36,446 nt of DNA from a bacterium. Lineage in GTDB: Bacteria; Patescibacteriota; Minisyncoccia; Sungbacterales; HO2-52-23. The number at the start of each line of letters is the position of its first letter. The stretch's first letter is position 1. The translations under genes were made by a program, and so were the position numbers. This document shows positions 23,009 to 30,897 of the stretch, in pieces. The stretch covers positions 1 to 36,446 of the forward strand of contig JAUYPW010000019.1 in the NCBI GenBank assembly GCA_030697525.1, read 5' to 3'. The notes under the pieces are model-generated. The model did no database searches. It was given only the letters and a program-made list of their open reading frames with translations, and had not been told where the DNA came from.

Positions 23009-24508
23009 GTGACAAAATCGCGGATATTTTTATATCTTCTGCTGGCTTTTATAGCAGGAATTGCCCTAGAATCTTTTTTCAAAATACCCAAAATTTTTAT
23101 TTGGTCCGGTTTGTTTCTGGGATTGATTTTCGGCTCAATAAATATCTTCAGAGGAAACAAAACTAAGGCAGTTTATGGTTTTTTAATTTTTGTATTTTTT
23201 GTGGGAGTTTTACGGCTTAATTTGGCCGAAAGCACGGTACCCGACTTGAGTGTATTTTTTGGGAAAAATGTTCTGGTAGAGGGCGTAGTTTGGGATGAAC
23301 CGGATGTAATAGAGGACAAAACAAGGCTAAAAATCCACATATCCAAAATAGACAACCAAGAACTTAAAAATAAGTTTTTTATTCTGGCAACATTTCGCAA
23401 ATACCCGGCTTTTAGTTTGGGAGACGAACTGGCTCTAGAAGGAAAAATTGAGGAACCGGTCAAATTTGAAGATTTTGATTACAAATCTTATTTGGCCCGT
23501 CAGGATATTTTTGCTGTGAGTTATTTCCCAAAAGTTGATAAAATAAGCGAAAGAAAAATGGGTCGAGCTCGTTTGGCGCTCGCGAACATAAAAAATTTAT
23601 TTGAAGAGAAGATTGAGTTGGCACTTCCCGAACCCCACGCCGCCTTTCTTAAGGGTTTGTTGCTTGGCGAAAGACAGTCTCTGCCCGAAGATGTAGTCCA
23701 GGACCTAAAGACCACCGGCACTACTCATATTATTGCCTTGTCTGGCTACAACATCACCATGGTCGGCAGAGTTTTTCTTGCCTCGCTCACAGCCCTTGCC
23801 ATGCCTTTTGCGGTTTCTTTTTGGGCGGCTATAATTGCCATAATTTTGTTTGTGATTATGACGGGAGCGTCAGCTAGTCTTGTGCGCGCGGCTATCATGG
23901 GTATCTTGGTTCTCGTGGCCAGACGCGAGGGGAGGCTTTATCATATGACCAACGCCTTAATTTTTGCCGCGGCTCTAATGATACTACAAAACCCCAGAAT
24001 TTTAAGATTTGATGTCGCCTTTCAGCTCTCTTTTTTGGCTACCACTGGTCTTATCTATATTTCTCCAAAACTGGAAAATTTTTTTAACAAAAAACTATTT
24101 AGAACACGGGAAAAAGAAGCTACTGACTGGACAAAAGAAAAATTCCTAAGTTTCAAAAGGACATTTATTGAAACTTTGTCGGCACAGATAGCTGTCCTAC
24201 CTCTTTTGATTTATATCTTCGGACAGATTTCTTTAATCAGTCCCCTTACTAATATCTTGGTGCTGGAAGCTGTTCCCTACACCATGACTTGGGGGTTTGT
24301 TATGGCCATGGTCGGTTTTCTGTCTGTTTTTTTAAGCAGGATTTTGGGTTGGCTGGTTTGGATTTTATTGGAATATAAAATTTTGGTTATAAGTATTTTC
24401 GCCAAAATCCCCTTCGCTTCAGTTGGTTTGGGCAAATGGATTTTACTGCCGGTTTTGGCAATTTATGTTTGGTTTTGGCTAAAAATAGTTCGCACAAAAC
24501 ATGTCTAA
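23009..24508 (+). CDS. comEC: ComEC/Rec2 channel protein (without metallo-beta-lactamase domain)
   Basis: Inner-membrane channel for single-stranded DNA uptake. N-terminal membrane helices (about 5-75) precede a soluble OB-like DUF4131 region (about 80-175). The competence domain has the hallmark THIIALSGYNITMVGRV and many membrane helices up to the C-terminus. The start is GTG 23009, with a possible -10 (TACTAT, 22997-23002) 6 nt upstream. At 499 aa it lacks the C-terminal metallo-beta-lactamase domain of full ComEC, which is encoded separately by the next gene, overlapping by 8 nt. Each half is intact, so this is a gene split rather than decay. Confidence 0.92.
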   Translation: MTKSRIFLYLLLAFIAGIALESFFKIPKIFIWSGLFLGLIFGSINIFRGNKTKAVYGFLIFVFFVGVLRLNLAESTVPDLSVFFGKNVLVEGVVWDEPDVIEDKTRLKIHISKIDNQELKNKFFILATFRKYPAFSLGDELALEGKIEEPVKFEDFDYKSYLARQDIFAVSYFPKVDKISERKMGRARLALANIKNLFEEKIELALPEPHAAFLKGLLLGERQSLPEDVVQDLKTTGTTHIIALSGYNITMVGRVFLASLTALAMPFAVSFWAAIIAIILFVIMTGASASLVRAAIMGILVLVARREGRLYHMTNALIFAAALMILQNPRILRFDVAFQLSFLATTGLIYISPKLENFFNKKLFRTREKEATDWTKEKFLSFKRTFIETLSAQIAVLPLLIYIFGQISLISPLTNILVLEAVPYTMTWGFVMAMVGFLSVFLSRILGWLVWILLEYKILVISIFAKIPFASVGLGKWILLPVLAIYVWFWLKIVRTKHV

Positions 24509-25373
24509 AAAACTTCAGCCAATTTTTCTTTTGGCTCTTATGGTATTGGTGGCAGTTATTTGGTACACGGTTTTTTATTTCGAAGAACACCAAAACCTGC
24601 TTGTTACTTTTTTCGATATCGGACAGGGAGATGCCGCTCTGGTGGAAATTCCAGGAGGAAATCAAATTTTGATTGACGGCGGACCCAGTTCACAAATTTT
24701 ATCCAAAATCGGGAAGACTCTTCCTTTTTGGGACAGAAGTATTGATCTGCTTATTTTAACTCATCCGCACGCTGATCATCTGGATGGACTACTGGAGATC
24801 CTAAAGAGATATGAGATAGATATGGTTATTGAATCAGGCGTGGATCATTCTATACCGGAGTATAAAGAGTGGCAGGATCTTTTAGAGGACAAAAAAACTA
24901 AAGTAATTATTGCCAAAGCGGGACAGAAAGTTAAGCTTGGCCGAAGCACAGAACTACAAATTTTATCCCCATTTAAAAATTTTACTAGCCAGACGGTAAA
25001 AAATATCCACGAAGCGGTAGTAACTGCTCGCCTGAAACACAACCAAAACTCGATTTTATTTATGGGCGATGCTGAAAAATCTACTGAATATCGTCTATTG
25101 TTTGAATCCCTTAATTCTAAATTCTTAATTCTTGATTCCAGTGTTTTAAAAGTTGGCCATCACGGTTCCAAAACTTCTTCGGCGGAAGAATTTCTAAAAG
25201 CCATTTCCCCAAAATACGCGATAATTTCTGCAGGAAGAAAAAACCGCTATGGACATCCGCATCAAGAAGTTTTGGATAGATTTGAAAAACTTGGGATTAA
25301 AATTTTTAGGACAGACTTGGTGGGTGATGTGCATTTAATCAGTGATGGAATAAGCTATGTTTTTGGCAAATAG
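24501..25373 (+). CDS. Membrane-anchored ComEC-type metallo-beta-lactamase protein
   Basis: This is the nuclease-like domain that ends normal ComEC proteins, here a separate 290-aa protein with its own N-terminal membrane helix (about 8-28). Motifs are FFDIGQGDAALVEIPGGNQILIDGG, the metal-binding THPHADHLDG, MGDAEKSTE, and VGHHGSKTSS. Codons for about residues 202-213 (ESLNSKFLILDS) are an AT-rich mini-repeat inserted just before VLKVGHHGS. It overlaps the channel gene by 8 nt, so translational coupling is likely. It presumably faces the outside and degrades one DNA strand. Confidence 0.92.
   Translation: MSKKLQPIFLLALMVLVAVIWYTVFYFEEHQNLLVTFFDIGQGDAALVEIPGGNQILIDGGPSSQILSKIGKTLPFWDRSIDLLILTHPHADHLDGLLEILKRYEIDMVIESGVDHSIPEYKEWQDLLEDKKTKVIIAKAGQKVKLGRSTELQILSPFKNFTSQTVKNIHEAVVTARLKHNQNSILFMGDAEKSTEYRLLFESLNSKFLILDSSVLKVGHHGSKTSSAEEFLKAISPKYAIISAGRKNRYGHPHQEVLDRFEKLGIKIFRTDLVGDVHLISDGISYVFGK
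25105..25139. repeat. AATTCTTAATTC mini-repeat inside the ComEC nuclease gene
   Basis: Degenerate tandem units (TTAATTCTAAATTC, TTAATTCTTGATTC) read in frame between two conserved motifs. The style matches the insertion in topA. Confidence 0.65.
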
Positions 25374-25399
25374 ACTTTTTCATAGATTTTTGCTAAGAT
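25371..25399 (+). promoter_or_regulatory. Putative ndk promoter
   Basis: TAGACT (25371-25376), 17 nt and TAAGAT (25394-25399). The -10 overlaps the ATG at 25398, so translation more likely begins at ATG 25416. Confidence 0.45.
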
Positions 25400-25415
25400 G
25401 ATTTTAAATAAAAAT

Positions 25416-26012
25416 ATGAACAAAGCTGACTTAAAACAAGAAAGAACTTGTGTAATTATAAAACCTGACGGAGTTAAAAGGGGATTGGTTGGAGAATGTA
25501 TAAAGAGAGTAGAGCAGAGGGGATTGAAACTGATTGCCACGAAGATGATGCGGGCAAGTGAGATCCAAGCTGAAAAGCATTATCCTGGAACAAAAGAGTG
25601 GCTGGTTGGCATGGGCGGCAAGACTTTGGAAACATACGCCAAGTATGGCAAAGACGCTAAGAAAGAATTGGGAACAAACGACCCTCTTAAAATCGGCCAA
25701 ATGGTTTATGAGTGGAACACCGAATTTCTAACTTCTGGACCGGTGGTGGTGATGGTTTTTTCCGGAATACATGCCATAGATATGGTTCGCAAAATCGTGG
25801 GTAAGACTCTGCCGGTATTTGCCGAGATGGGGACTATACGAGGTGATTTTTCGGTGGATTCTCCGGCGCTGGCCAATGCCGGCAAAAGAGCAGTTCATAA
25901 TCTAATACACGCCTCCGGCGATCCGGAAGAAGCCGAAAGAGAAATAAAACACTGGTTTACGGAAAAAGAAATTCATGATTATAAAAGAGCAGAGGAGGAT
26001 ATAATGTTTTAA
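25416..26012 (+). CDS. ndk: Nucleoside diphosphate kinase with insertions
   Basis: Transfers gamma-phosphates between nucleoside tri- and diphosphates through a phosphohistidine. ERTCVIIKPDGVKRGLVGE, TSGPVVVMVFSGIHAIDMVRKIVGKT and GTIRGDF are canonical. The active-site stretch is NLIHASGDPEEAEREI instead of NIIHGSDSxESAxxEI, with the histidine kept. At 198 aa it is longer than the usual 140-150 aa. The extra residues are mainly a ~40-aa insertion between the HY helix and TSGPVV (KYGKDAKKELGTNDPLK region), plus a few before the active histidine. Start 25398 would add six residues. With NrdJ nearby it completes local dNTP supply. Confidence 0.93.
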   Translation: MNKADLKQERTCVIIKPDGVKRGLVGECIKRVEQRGLKLIATKMMRASEIQAEKHYPGTKEWLVGMGGKTLETYAKYGKDAKKELGTNDPLKIGQMVYEWNTEFLTSGPVVVMVFSGIHAIDMVRKIVGKTLPVFAEMGTIRGDFSVDSPALANAGKRAVHNLIHASGDPEEAEREIKHWFTEKEIHDYKRAEEDIMF

Positions 26013-26013
26013 G

Positions 26014-26042
26014 AAAAACACCGCGACAATCGCGGCGTTTTT
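26014..26042. terminator. Bidirectional terminator
   Basis: AAAAACACCGCG (26014-26025) and CGCGGCGTTTTT (26031-26042) form an almost perfect stem with A/T tracts, between ndk and the convergent peptidase gene. Confidence 0.85.
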
Positions 26043-27377
26043 CTAATTTCTACTTAGTTCTACTGTCCCCGACGACTCTAAAATTTCTTTAATCTCTTTT
26101 CGTAGGGATCCATCTGATTCTTTGAGTGACACAGAAGGGTCAATAGACACACCGAAAAAAGGAGAGCCCTTTTGTAAACCTTCTTTGATTTGGGAAAGTA
26201 TCTCGTCATATTCGCGCAAAACAAAATCATGATCCTCATATCTGAACCTTACAAGGACACCTTGGGCGGTTGATATCCACATATCTCCTTCTGTTTTTAA
26301 AGGAGGTTTCTCTGTAGTTTTATCAAAGTAGACTAGACCCTCATCCCATTTCAGGATGCCAAGATTTTTCTCGGTTATATCTAGGAAATATTTAGTTCTT
26401 AATTCCTTATAGGCTTTCTTTACGGAGTCCATGCCCCGTATTGAAATCAGGTGTCTCAAAACTGTTAAAACTTCGGAGGAGGTTAGTTGGCCATCAGTTC
26501 CAATATCTTTATGGATTATCATGTGCAATTTCTGGCTTGCCCCGGCTATTCCGTCATAGCTCATAAAATCATTGGCGCCGGCATAATATTCTTTTAATAC
26601 ATTTTGTTTTTTGTATAAAAGGTCAATCATGGCGGCTAGAAGAGTTTCTCCGCTGTATGCATTTTCTGTGTTTGGTTTCAACCTGGTCTTTATTTCTTTA
26701 TCATCCACCCCTTTTTTGCTAAAGTTATCTTTCATAAACTTCCAGGCCCCCCAATTGGCCAGCCCTTCTTCTATAACAAGTTGAGGAATGGAAAACTTCC
26801 TCCTTCTTACAAAGTGTCCCACCTCATGCGTTGAAACAAACCCAACCATAGTGGTATCGGTGGGAGACATAAGGGCCGTGTTAAATTCAATAACTCCCTT
26901 TTTTCCTGTTTCGGGCTTCCAAGAAATTACAGTGGCAAAACAACCAGACCCCTCCTCATGTACGGGCAAAAACCTAAAATCTTTTTGTCCGGGAGTAATA
27001 GATCCGAAGTCTACTCCGTAAGACTCCAAATATGCGCCGAGATCTTTTACGGGAACCAACTGGAGAAGAGAATCCAGTCTGGTATTGTAGGAACGATAAG
27101 CGCGTAGATATTTAATCATATCTTCAGATTTGGCGGATCTTTCAGTTACAGTTGAGCCGATTTCAACGGCGTTTTCTCTGCCGCTGGTTAGGGTCTTCCA
27201 GACATCCTCAAATTTAACCGGCTCTTTGGCTTCTGCCACAGAAGGGATCGCGACTACGAGTGACGCAAACCAAAATTTCTTCAATAAATCATAAGTTCCC
27301 TTGGACCATCTTTCTTTCTTAGCTTCTTTTGTTTCGGTTTCTGGGCGCGTCTCTTGAGGAAAATTAATCTTTTCCAT
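26043..27377 (-). CDS. Putative exported gluzincin metallopeptidase (uncharacterised)
   Basis: I do not recognise a named family. After a charged 34-residue N-terminus comes a hydrophobic segment (FWFASLVVAIPSVAEA, about 35-50) ending in an A-x-A-like site, so it is exported or anchored. HEVGH at 184-188 is followed by EEGLANWGAW (203-212). This HExxH...EGLA(x)W arrangement is typical of peptidase-MA-like gluzincins, where the second Glu binds zinc. C-terminal of it are a helical region and a beta-rich tail (STAQGVLVRFRYEDHDFVLREY). 444 aa. It is transcribed after the tRNA-Pro/hydrolase/pepA run. Substrate unknown. Confidence 0.75.
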   Translation of the reverse strand: MEKINFPQETRPETETKEAKKERWSKGTYDLLKKFWFASLVVAIPSVAEAKEPVKFEDVWKTLTSGRENAVEIGSTVTERSAKSEDMIKYLRAYRSYNTRLDSLLQLVPVKDLGAYLESYGVDFGSITPGQKDFRFLPVHEEGSGCFATVISWKPETGKKGVIEFNTALMSPTDTTMVGFVSTHEVGHFVRRRKFSIPQLVIEEGLANWGAWKFMKDNFSKKGVDDKEIKTRLKPNTENAYSGETLLAAMIDLLYKKQNVLKEYYAGANDFMSYDGIAGASQKLHMIIHKDIGTDGQLTSSEVLTVLRHLISIRGMDSVKKAYKELRTKYFLDITEKNLGILKWDEGLVYFDKTTEKPPLKTEGDMWISTAQGVLVRFRYEDHDFVLREYDEILSQIKEGLQKGSPFFGVSIDPSVSLKESDGSLRKEIKEILESSGTVELSRN

Positions 27378-27396
27378 AGAAATTATTTTAATTTAA

Positions 27397-27467
27397 TCGG
27401 GCTGCCGGGAGTTGAACCCGGGCTCCAAGACCCCCAGCCTTGTGTACTACCGCTATACTACAGCCCG
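27397..27467 (-). tRNA. tRNA-Pro (anticodon GGG)
   Basis: The minus-strand acceptor CGGGCTG (27461-27467) pairs with CAGCCCG (27398-27404). The anticodon arm is CAAGG-CTGGGGG-TCTTG, giving GGG, which reads CCC/CCU. The T-arm GCCGGGAG side with loop TTCAACT is intact. The discriminator is A and no CCA is encoded. The first 10 nt overlap the 3' end of the upstream alpha/beta hydrolase gene. Confidence 0.93.
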
Positions 27468-28315
27468 TTTTTTGTAAAACTGATCATTTCTTCAGATACT
27501 TCTTTCTCTTTTTTACGAAAACCATGATCTGCTCCTTTAATTATAATACCGGCAAATCTTTCTGTCGCTTGAGCTTTTTTGGCAAAAATTTCAATAAATT
27601 TAACAGTTGGTCTGTCTAAATATTCATCTTTACCGCCCACGATGACGGCCACGGGAATTTTTACGCTTTTTAATTCTTTCCAGCCAGCCTCTGGATTATA
27701 ATAGGGGAACACGTCCTCCGCGCTCCCGGGTGTGTGCAAACTCAAGTAACGATCAGCAGAATATAAACCAAATTCCAGAGGTGCCAGCGTCTTCGGATTT
27801 TTATTTTTTATTTCTTGCACGATTTTCACTCTTCTGTCCAACTCCTTCTGGCCGATTTTCTTCGCCATGGCTGTTAGATCACAGATTGGCCCAAGCAAAA
27901 TGAGTTTCTTCACTGCCCTGTCTTTAGTTTTGTAAACATAGTAAAGGGCTTTGTTGGCTCCGGTAGAATGTCCAGCCAGAATTATATTTTTGTACCCAAG
28001 TTTTTTAGCAAATTGAATGACAGCTTTTATGTCCAATATGCAATCTTCAAACTTTTCAAAACCGGCTCCTATCATGCCGATATCCTCCACATCGGCTACG
28101 TCATGTCCGCGGTTATTAAACTTAAAATAACCAATGCCTGCTTTTTGGCAAACGGAAGATAATTCTTTGATAAGAGTTTGTCCCGAAGAAAATTTGGAGG
28201 AAAGACCATGAAGCCACACCAAAGCAGTTTGGCTTTTGTTTTTTGGCTCAATGACTATTCCCTCCAGCACAAGTCCGTCCCCAGTTTTTATTTTAGTTAA
28301 ATATACAGGCAACAT
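27458..28315 (-). CDS. Alpha/beta hydrolase
   Basis: Serine hydrolase of unknown substrate. It shows LVWLHGLSSKF (oxyanion region), NNRGHDVAD, the nucleophile elbow GHSTGANKA, the acid in VIVGGKDEYLDRP, and the catalytic histidine in GADHGF. 286 residues. I place the start at ATG 28315 (MLPVYLTKIKTGDG). An upstream ATG at 28405 would add 30 residues that are read entirely from palindrome A, so they are unlikely to be native. The TAG stop lies inside tRNA-Pro. No signal peptide is evident. Confidence 0.88.
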   Translation of the reverse strand: MLPVYLTKIKTGDGLVLEGIVIEPKNKSQTALVWLHGLSSKFSSGQTLIKELSSVCQKAGIGYFKFNNRGHDVADVEDIGMIGAGFEKFEDCILDIKAVIQFAKKLGYKNIILAGHSTGANKALYYVYKTKDRAVKKLILLGPICDLTAMAKKIGQKELDRRVKIVQEIKNKNPKTLAPLEFGLYSADRYLSLHTPGSAEDVFPYYNPEAGWKELKSVKIPVAVIVGGKDEYLDRPTVKFIEIFAKKAQATERFAGIIIKGADHGFRKKEKEVSEEMISFTKNGL

Positions 28316-28323
28316 AATGATTG

Positions 28324-28481
28324 TTTTAGCGGTCGAAGGTAATGCTCGTAGAAAACCATTGAAAGTTTGGTTAGCATGGTTTCTGCCTCTTGGCAGAATA
28401 ACCAAACTTTCACTGAGTGAGATTTCTCGCTGGAGAAATCGAACGTGTTTTCGAGAGCGTTACCGAAGGGAACCGCTAAAA
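28324..28481. repeat. Cloverleaf palindrome A, overlapping the pepA stop
   Basis: The outer stem TTTTAGCGGT (28324-28333) / ACCGCTAAAA (28472-28481) is perfect. Arm 1 is GAAAGTTTGGTTA (28361-28373) / TAACCAAACTTTC (28399-28411), tipped by TTCTGCC-TCTT-GGCAGAA. Arm 2 is GATTTCTC-GCTG-GAGAAATC (28421-28440). Further complementarity (GTAATGCTCGTAGAAAAC against GTTTTCGAGAGCGTTAC) extends the outer stem. The same element occurs in reverse orientation at 36097-36267. The end of A encodes the last residues of PepA and its TAA stop (28460-28462). Confidence 0.9.
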
Positions 28482-29959
28482 TCTTTATAATTTTTTGCCA
28501 GTTCCACAATGTATCTCACCCCCACTCCGCTTGCTCCTTTAGCGAGATGGTCGTGTTCGTTTGTGGTCATGCGCGGCGCAATGTCCAAGTGTGCCCAAGG
28601 GGTGTTATCTACAAACTGCTCCAAAAATTTTGCTCCATGAGTTGCTCCTCCGTAGCGATCATTTTTACCCGTGTTGGCCAGGTCTGCGAAAGTTCCTTTT
28701 ATATCATTTAGATATTCATCCCACAAAGGCAAGGGCCAGACATAATCTCCAGAATTTTCTCCAATCTCTATCAATTTTTCCTGCAATTTGGGCTGGTTTG
28801 TAAACAAAGCTGAACAATAATTTCCCAAAGCCACGTGCGCGGCTCCAGTAAGAGTGGCAAGGTCCAAAATAAATCCAGGCTTGTACCGCAGAGCGTAGAC
28901 AAGAGCATCGGCCAAAATTATTCTTCCTTCAGCGTCGGTATTTAATACTTCAATAGTTTTTCCGGATAAAGATTTTAAAATATCTCCCGGACGAAAACTT
29001 GAACCCGAGGGCATATTTTCCACGGCGGGAATTATTCCTATTGCATTGATTGGCAAATTGAGTCTGGCTATGGCCGCCATGCCGTGTATTACTGCCGCGC
29101 CTCCGGACATATCCATGTGCATTTCATACATATATTGCTCCGGTTTCAAGCTCAATCCTCCAGTATCAAAGGTTACCCCCTTGCCGACAAAAACCAAAGG
29201 TTTCTGCTCTTTCGGTCCTTTTAGATATTCTAGAATTATAAACCTCGGTTTCTCTGTTGACCCCTTGCTTACTCCCAAAATCCCTCCCATGCCGATTTTC
29301 TGTATTTCTTTCTCGTCAAAACTTTTTATAGAAATTTTGTTTTGGCCAGCGGTTTTTTTTGCTTCTTCGGCCAGCTTTTGTGGAGTGATATCTCCGCCAG
29401 GTGTATTGGCAAGTTCTCGGCAAAAATTTGTTTCCTCCCCGATTATTACGCCCCGAGTAAGACCCGTCTTGGCTTCGGCCGTGTCTTTTTTATCCACTAC
29501 CAAGAGAACCTTTTTTATTTCCGGCCATCCATTTTTAGGCTTTTCCTTGTATTTATTAAATTCAAAATTTGCCGCCAAAATATTGGTTGCAAAAAGACTT
29601 GAAGTATTTTTGGTATCTCCGAAATCATTTCGGAGGATTATGGAAAGTTCTTCAATTTTTCCGTTTTTGGCGTGGCGCGCCATACGCCGCGCGATGGTCT
29701 GTAATTTTCTTTGATTAAATTTATCTTTCTCCCCCAGACCAAAAAGAGTTATGGTCTGCTTGGCGTCAGTTGAATGGAAGGTTTTTATTTCTCCTTCCTC
29801 TCCCTCAAATTCTTTTTCAAAGGCGGGAGTAAGTTTACGAAACCAATCCGGCGTATATGAAAAAAATTCCTCTTTGGTTAGAGGCTTGTTTTTGAAAAGT
29901 GGTACAAAAATATTTTTACCCGTTTTTAAATTTTCCAGCGGAGAAGTATTTATCCTCAT
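28460..29959 (-). CDS. pepA: Leucyl aminopeptidase (M17, PepA)
   Basis: Two-metal cytosolic aminopeptidase that removes N-terminal residues from peptides. The C-terminal catalytic domain has VFVGKGVTFDTGGLSLKP, MDMSGGAAV, and the signature NTDAEGRIILADAL with metal-binding Asp and Glu. The less conserved N-terminal domain covers about the first 170 residues. 499 aa, normal length. It starts within the last 4 nt of rpmB (ATGA overlap). The final residues (DFSGSLR) and the stop codon come from palindrome A, so the original C-terminus has been replaced. Confidence 0.95.
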   Translation of the reverse strand: MRINTSPLENLKTGKNIFVPLFKNKPLTKEEFFSYTPDWFRKLTPAFEKEFEGEEGEIKTFHSTDAKQTITLFGLGEKDKFNQRKLQTIARRMARHAKNGKIEELSIILRNDFGDTKNTSSLFATNILAANFEFNKYKEKPKNGWPEIKKVLLVVDKKDTAEAKTGLTRGVIIGEETNFCRELANTPGGDITPQKLAEEAKKTAGQNKISIKSFDEKEIQKIGMGGILGVSKGSTEKPRFIILEYLKGPKEQKPLVFVGKGVTFDTGGLSLKPEQYMYEMHMDMSGGAAVIHGMAAIARLNLPINAIGIIPAVENMPSGSSFRPGDILKSLSGKTIEVLNTDAEGRIILADALVYALRYKPGFILDLATLTGAAHVALGNYCSALFTNQPKLQEKLIEIGENSGDYVWPLPLWDEYLNDIKGTFADLANTGKNDRYGGATHGAKFLEQFVDNTPWAHLDIAPRMTTNEHDHLAKGASGVGVRYIVELAKNYKDFSGSLR

Positions 29960-30147
29960 GATGCTTTTGCCCTAGTTAGTGTTTTCAAACATCTTACGCA
30001 GATTTTAGCACGCTTGCCGGACGCCAATTTAGCCCACTGGAGATTGGGATATTTGCGGACTTTGCATGTAGGGTTATAATGACTGCGAAGAAAAGACCTG
30101 CGACCCCCCATGACCGAACTCTTGTCACATATTTTACAGGCACGCAT
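29956..30147 (-). CDS. rpmB: 50S ribosomal protein L28
   Basis: Small basic protein of the large subunit. It has a zinc-ribbon-like C-x2-C at the start (CKIC) and near the end (CVRC), with GGRRSFLRSHYNPTCKVRKYPN typical of bL28. 63 aa, full length. It leads the rpmB-pepA unit and is divergent from the site-2 protease gene across a 23-nt gap. Confidence 0.95.
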   Translation of the reverse strand: MRACKICDKSSVMGGRRSFLRSHYNPTCKVRKYPNLQWAKLASGKRAKICVRCLKTLTRAKAS

Positions 30148-30158
30148 GGGGGATATGT

Positions 30159-30164
30159 TATCAT
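30159..30164 (+). promoter_or_regulatory. Possible -10 of the site-2 protease gene
   Basis: TATCAT, 6 nt before ATG 30171, the same spacing as at dprA. No convincing -35 is seen at 17 nt. Confidence 0.3.
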
Positions 30165-30170
30165 AAGTTC

Positions 30171-30815
30171 ATGAATGAAGCAATCCCCTTTATTTTTAAT
30201 ATCGCTATCCTGATTTTTTCCATCGTCGTGCATGAGGTCTCGCATGGTTATGCGGCCCTGATGCAAGGAGATAAAACCGCCCAATACGAAGGCAGGCTTA
30301 CTTTGAATCCACTGAAACACCTGGAGTGGTTTGGTTCGGTTTTGCTGCCAACCATTTCTTATCTAGCCGGCGGATTTATTTTTGGCTGGGCGAAGCCTGT
30401 TCCGTATAATCCTCACAATCTTCGCAACAAAAGATGGGGTCCTGCATATGTGGCGGCGGCTGGACCTTTAGTAAATATATCCATTGCGGTTGTTTTTGGA
30501 TTGATCATAAGATTTTTGCCTGGACTTGGCGGTATTTTGCCGGGAGATTTTATTTTAAACTTTTTAAACATTGCCAGCCTGATCGTCTTATTGAACTTAG
30601 TGCTGGCATTTTTTAATCTTGTCCCCATCCCTCCGTTGGACGGCTCCAAACTTCTTTTTGCTTTTCTGCCTTATCGTTGGCATCATGTCCAGATTTTCAT
30701 GGAGCAGTACGGCCTCTTTCTTTTTCTGATGTTCATTTTTTTCTTTTCGCGCCTGATTTTCCCAATAGTTATTTTTTCTTTTAAGCTGATAACCGGATCT
30801 CTGCCGATTTTTTAG
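30171..30815 (+). CDS. Site-2 protease family (M50) membrane metallopeptidase
   Basis: Intramembrane zinc protease. HEVSHGYAA lies in the first membrane helix and gives the two zinc-binding histidines. NLVPIPPLDGSKL gives the third ligand Asp in the late membrane segment. There are about five hydrophobic segments and no PDZ domain, so it is the short type unlike RseP. 214 aa. In this window it may act after another protease on membrane proteins, but no substrate can be named. Confidence 0.93.
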   Translation: MNEAIPFIFNIAILIFSIVVHEVSHGYAALMQGDKTAQYEGRLTLNPLKHLEWFGSVLLPTISYLAGGFIFGWAKPVPYNPHNLRNKRWGPAYVAAAGPLVNISIAVVFGLIIRFLPGLGGILPGDFILNFLNIASLIVLLNLVLAFFNLVPIPPLDGSKLLFAFLPYRWHHVQIFMEQYGLFLFLMFIFFFSRLIFPIVIFSFKLITGSLPIF

Positions 30816-30836
30816 GAGGTGTCTAAACTTTTAAAA

Positions 30837-30860
30837 AAAATCCCGCCGTGGCGGGATTTT
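30837..30860 (+). terminator. Terminator before the str cluster
   Basis: AAAATCCCGC-CGTG-GCGGGATTTT, a 10-bp perfect stem with A/T tracts. Its last TT forms the first bases of the rpsL -35. Confidence 0.8.
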
Positions 30861-30887
30861 GACTTAAACCACAACATCTGTTATCCT
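30859..30887 (+). promoter_or_regulatory. rpsL promoter (near-leaderless)
   Basis: TTGACT (30859-30864), 17 nt and TATCCT (30882-30887), then 10 nt to GTG 30898. It directly abuts the preceding terminator. Confidence 0.6.
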
Positions 30888-30897
30888 ACTCCGTATT

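Noticed and set aside
28316-28405. 30-residue N-terminal extension of the alpha/beta hydrolase
   Set aside because: It is encoded by palindrome A; ATG 28315 gives a natural N-terminus.
28236-28490. ORF sharing the residue string ARRKPLKVWLAW with an ORF at 35890-36270
   Set aside because: Both are read through palindromes A and B in the same relative frame. The similarity follows from nucleotide identity of the repeat; the variable tips encode unrelated residues.
29046-29714. 222-aa plus-strand ORF within pepA
   Set aside because: Antisense of the conserved M17 catalytic domain; composition is typical of a shadow frame.
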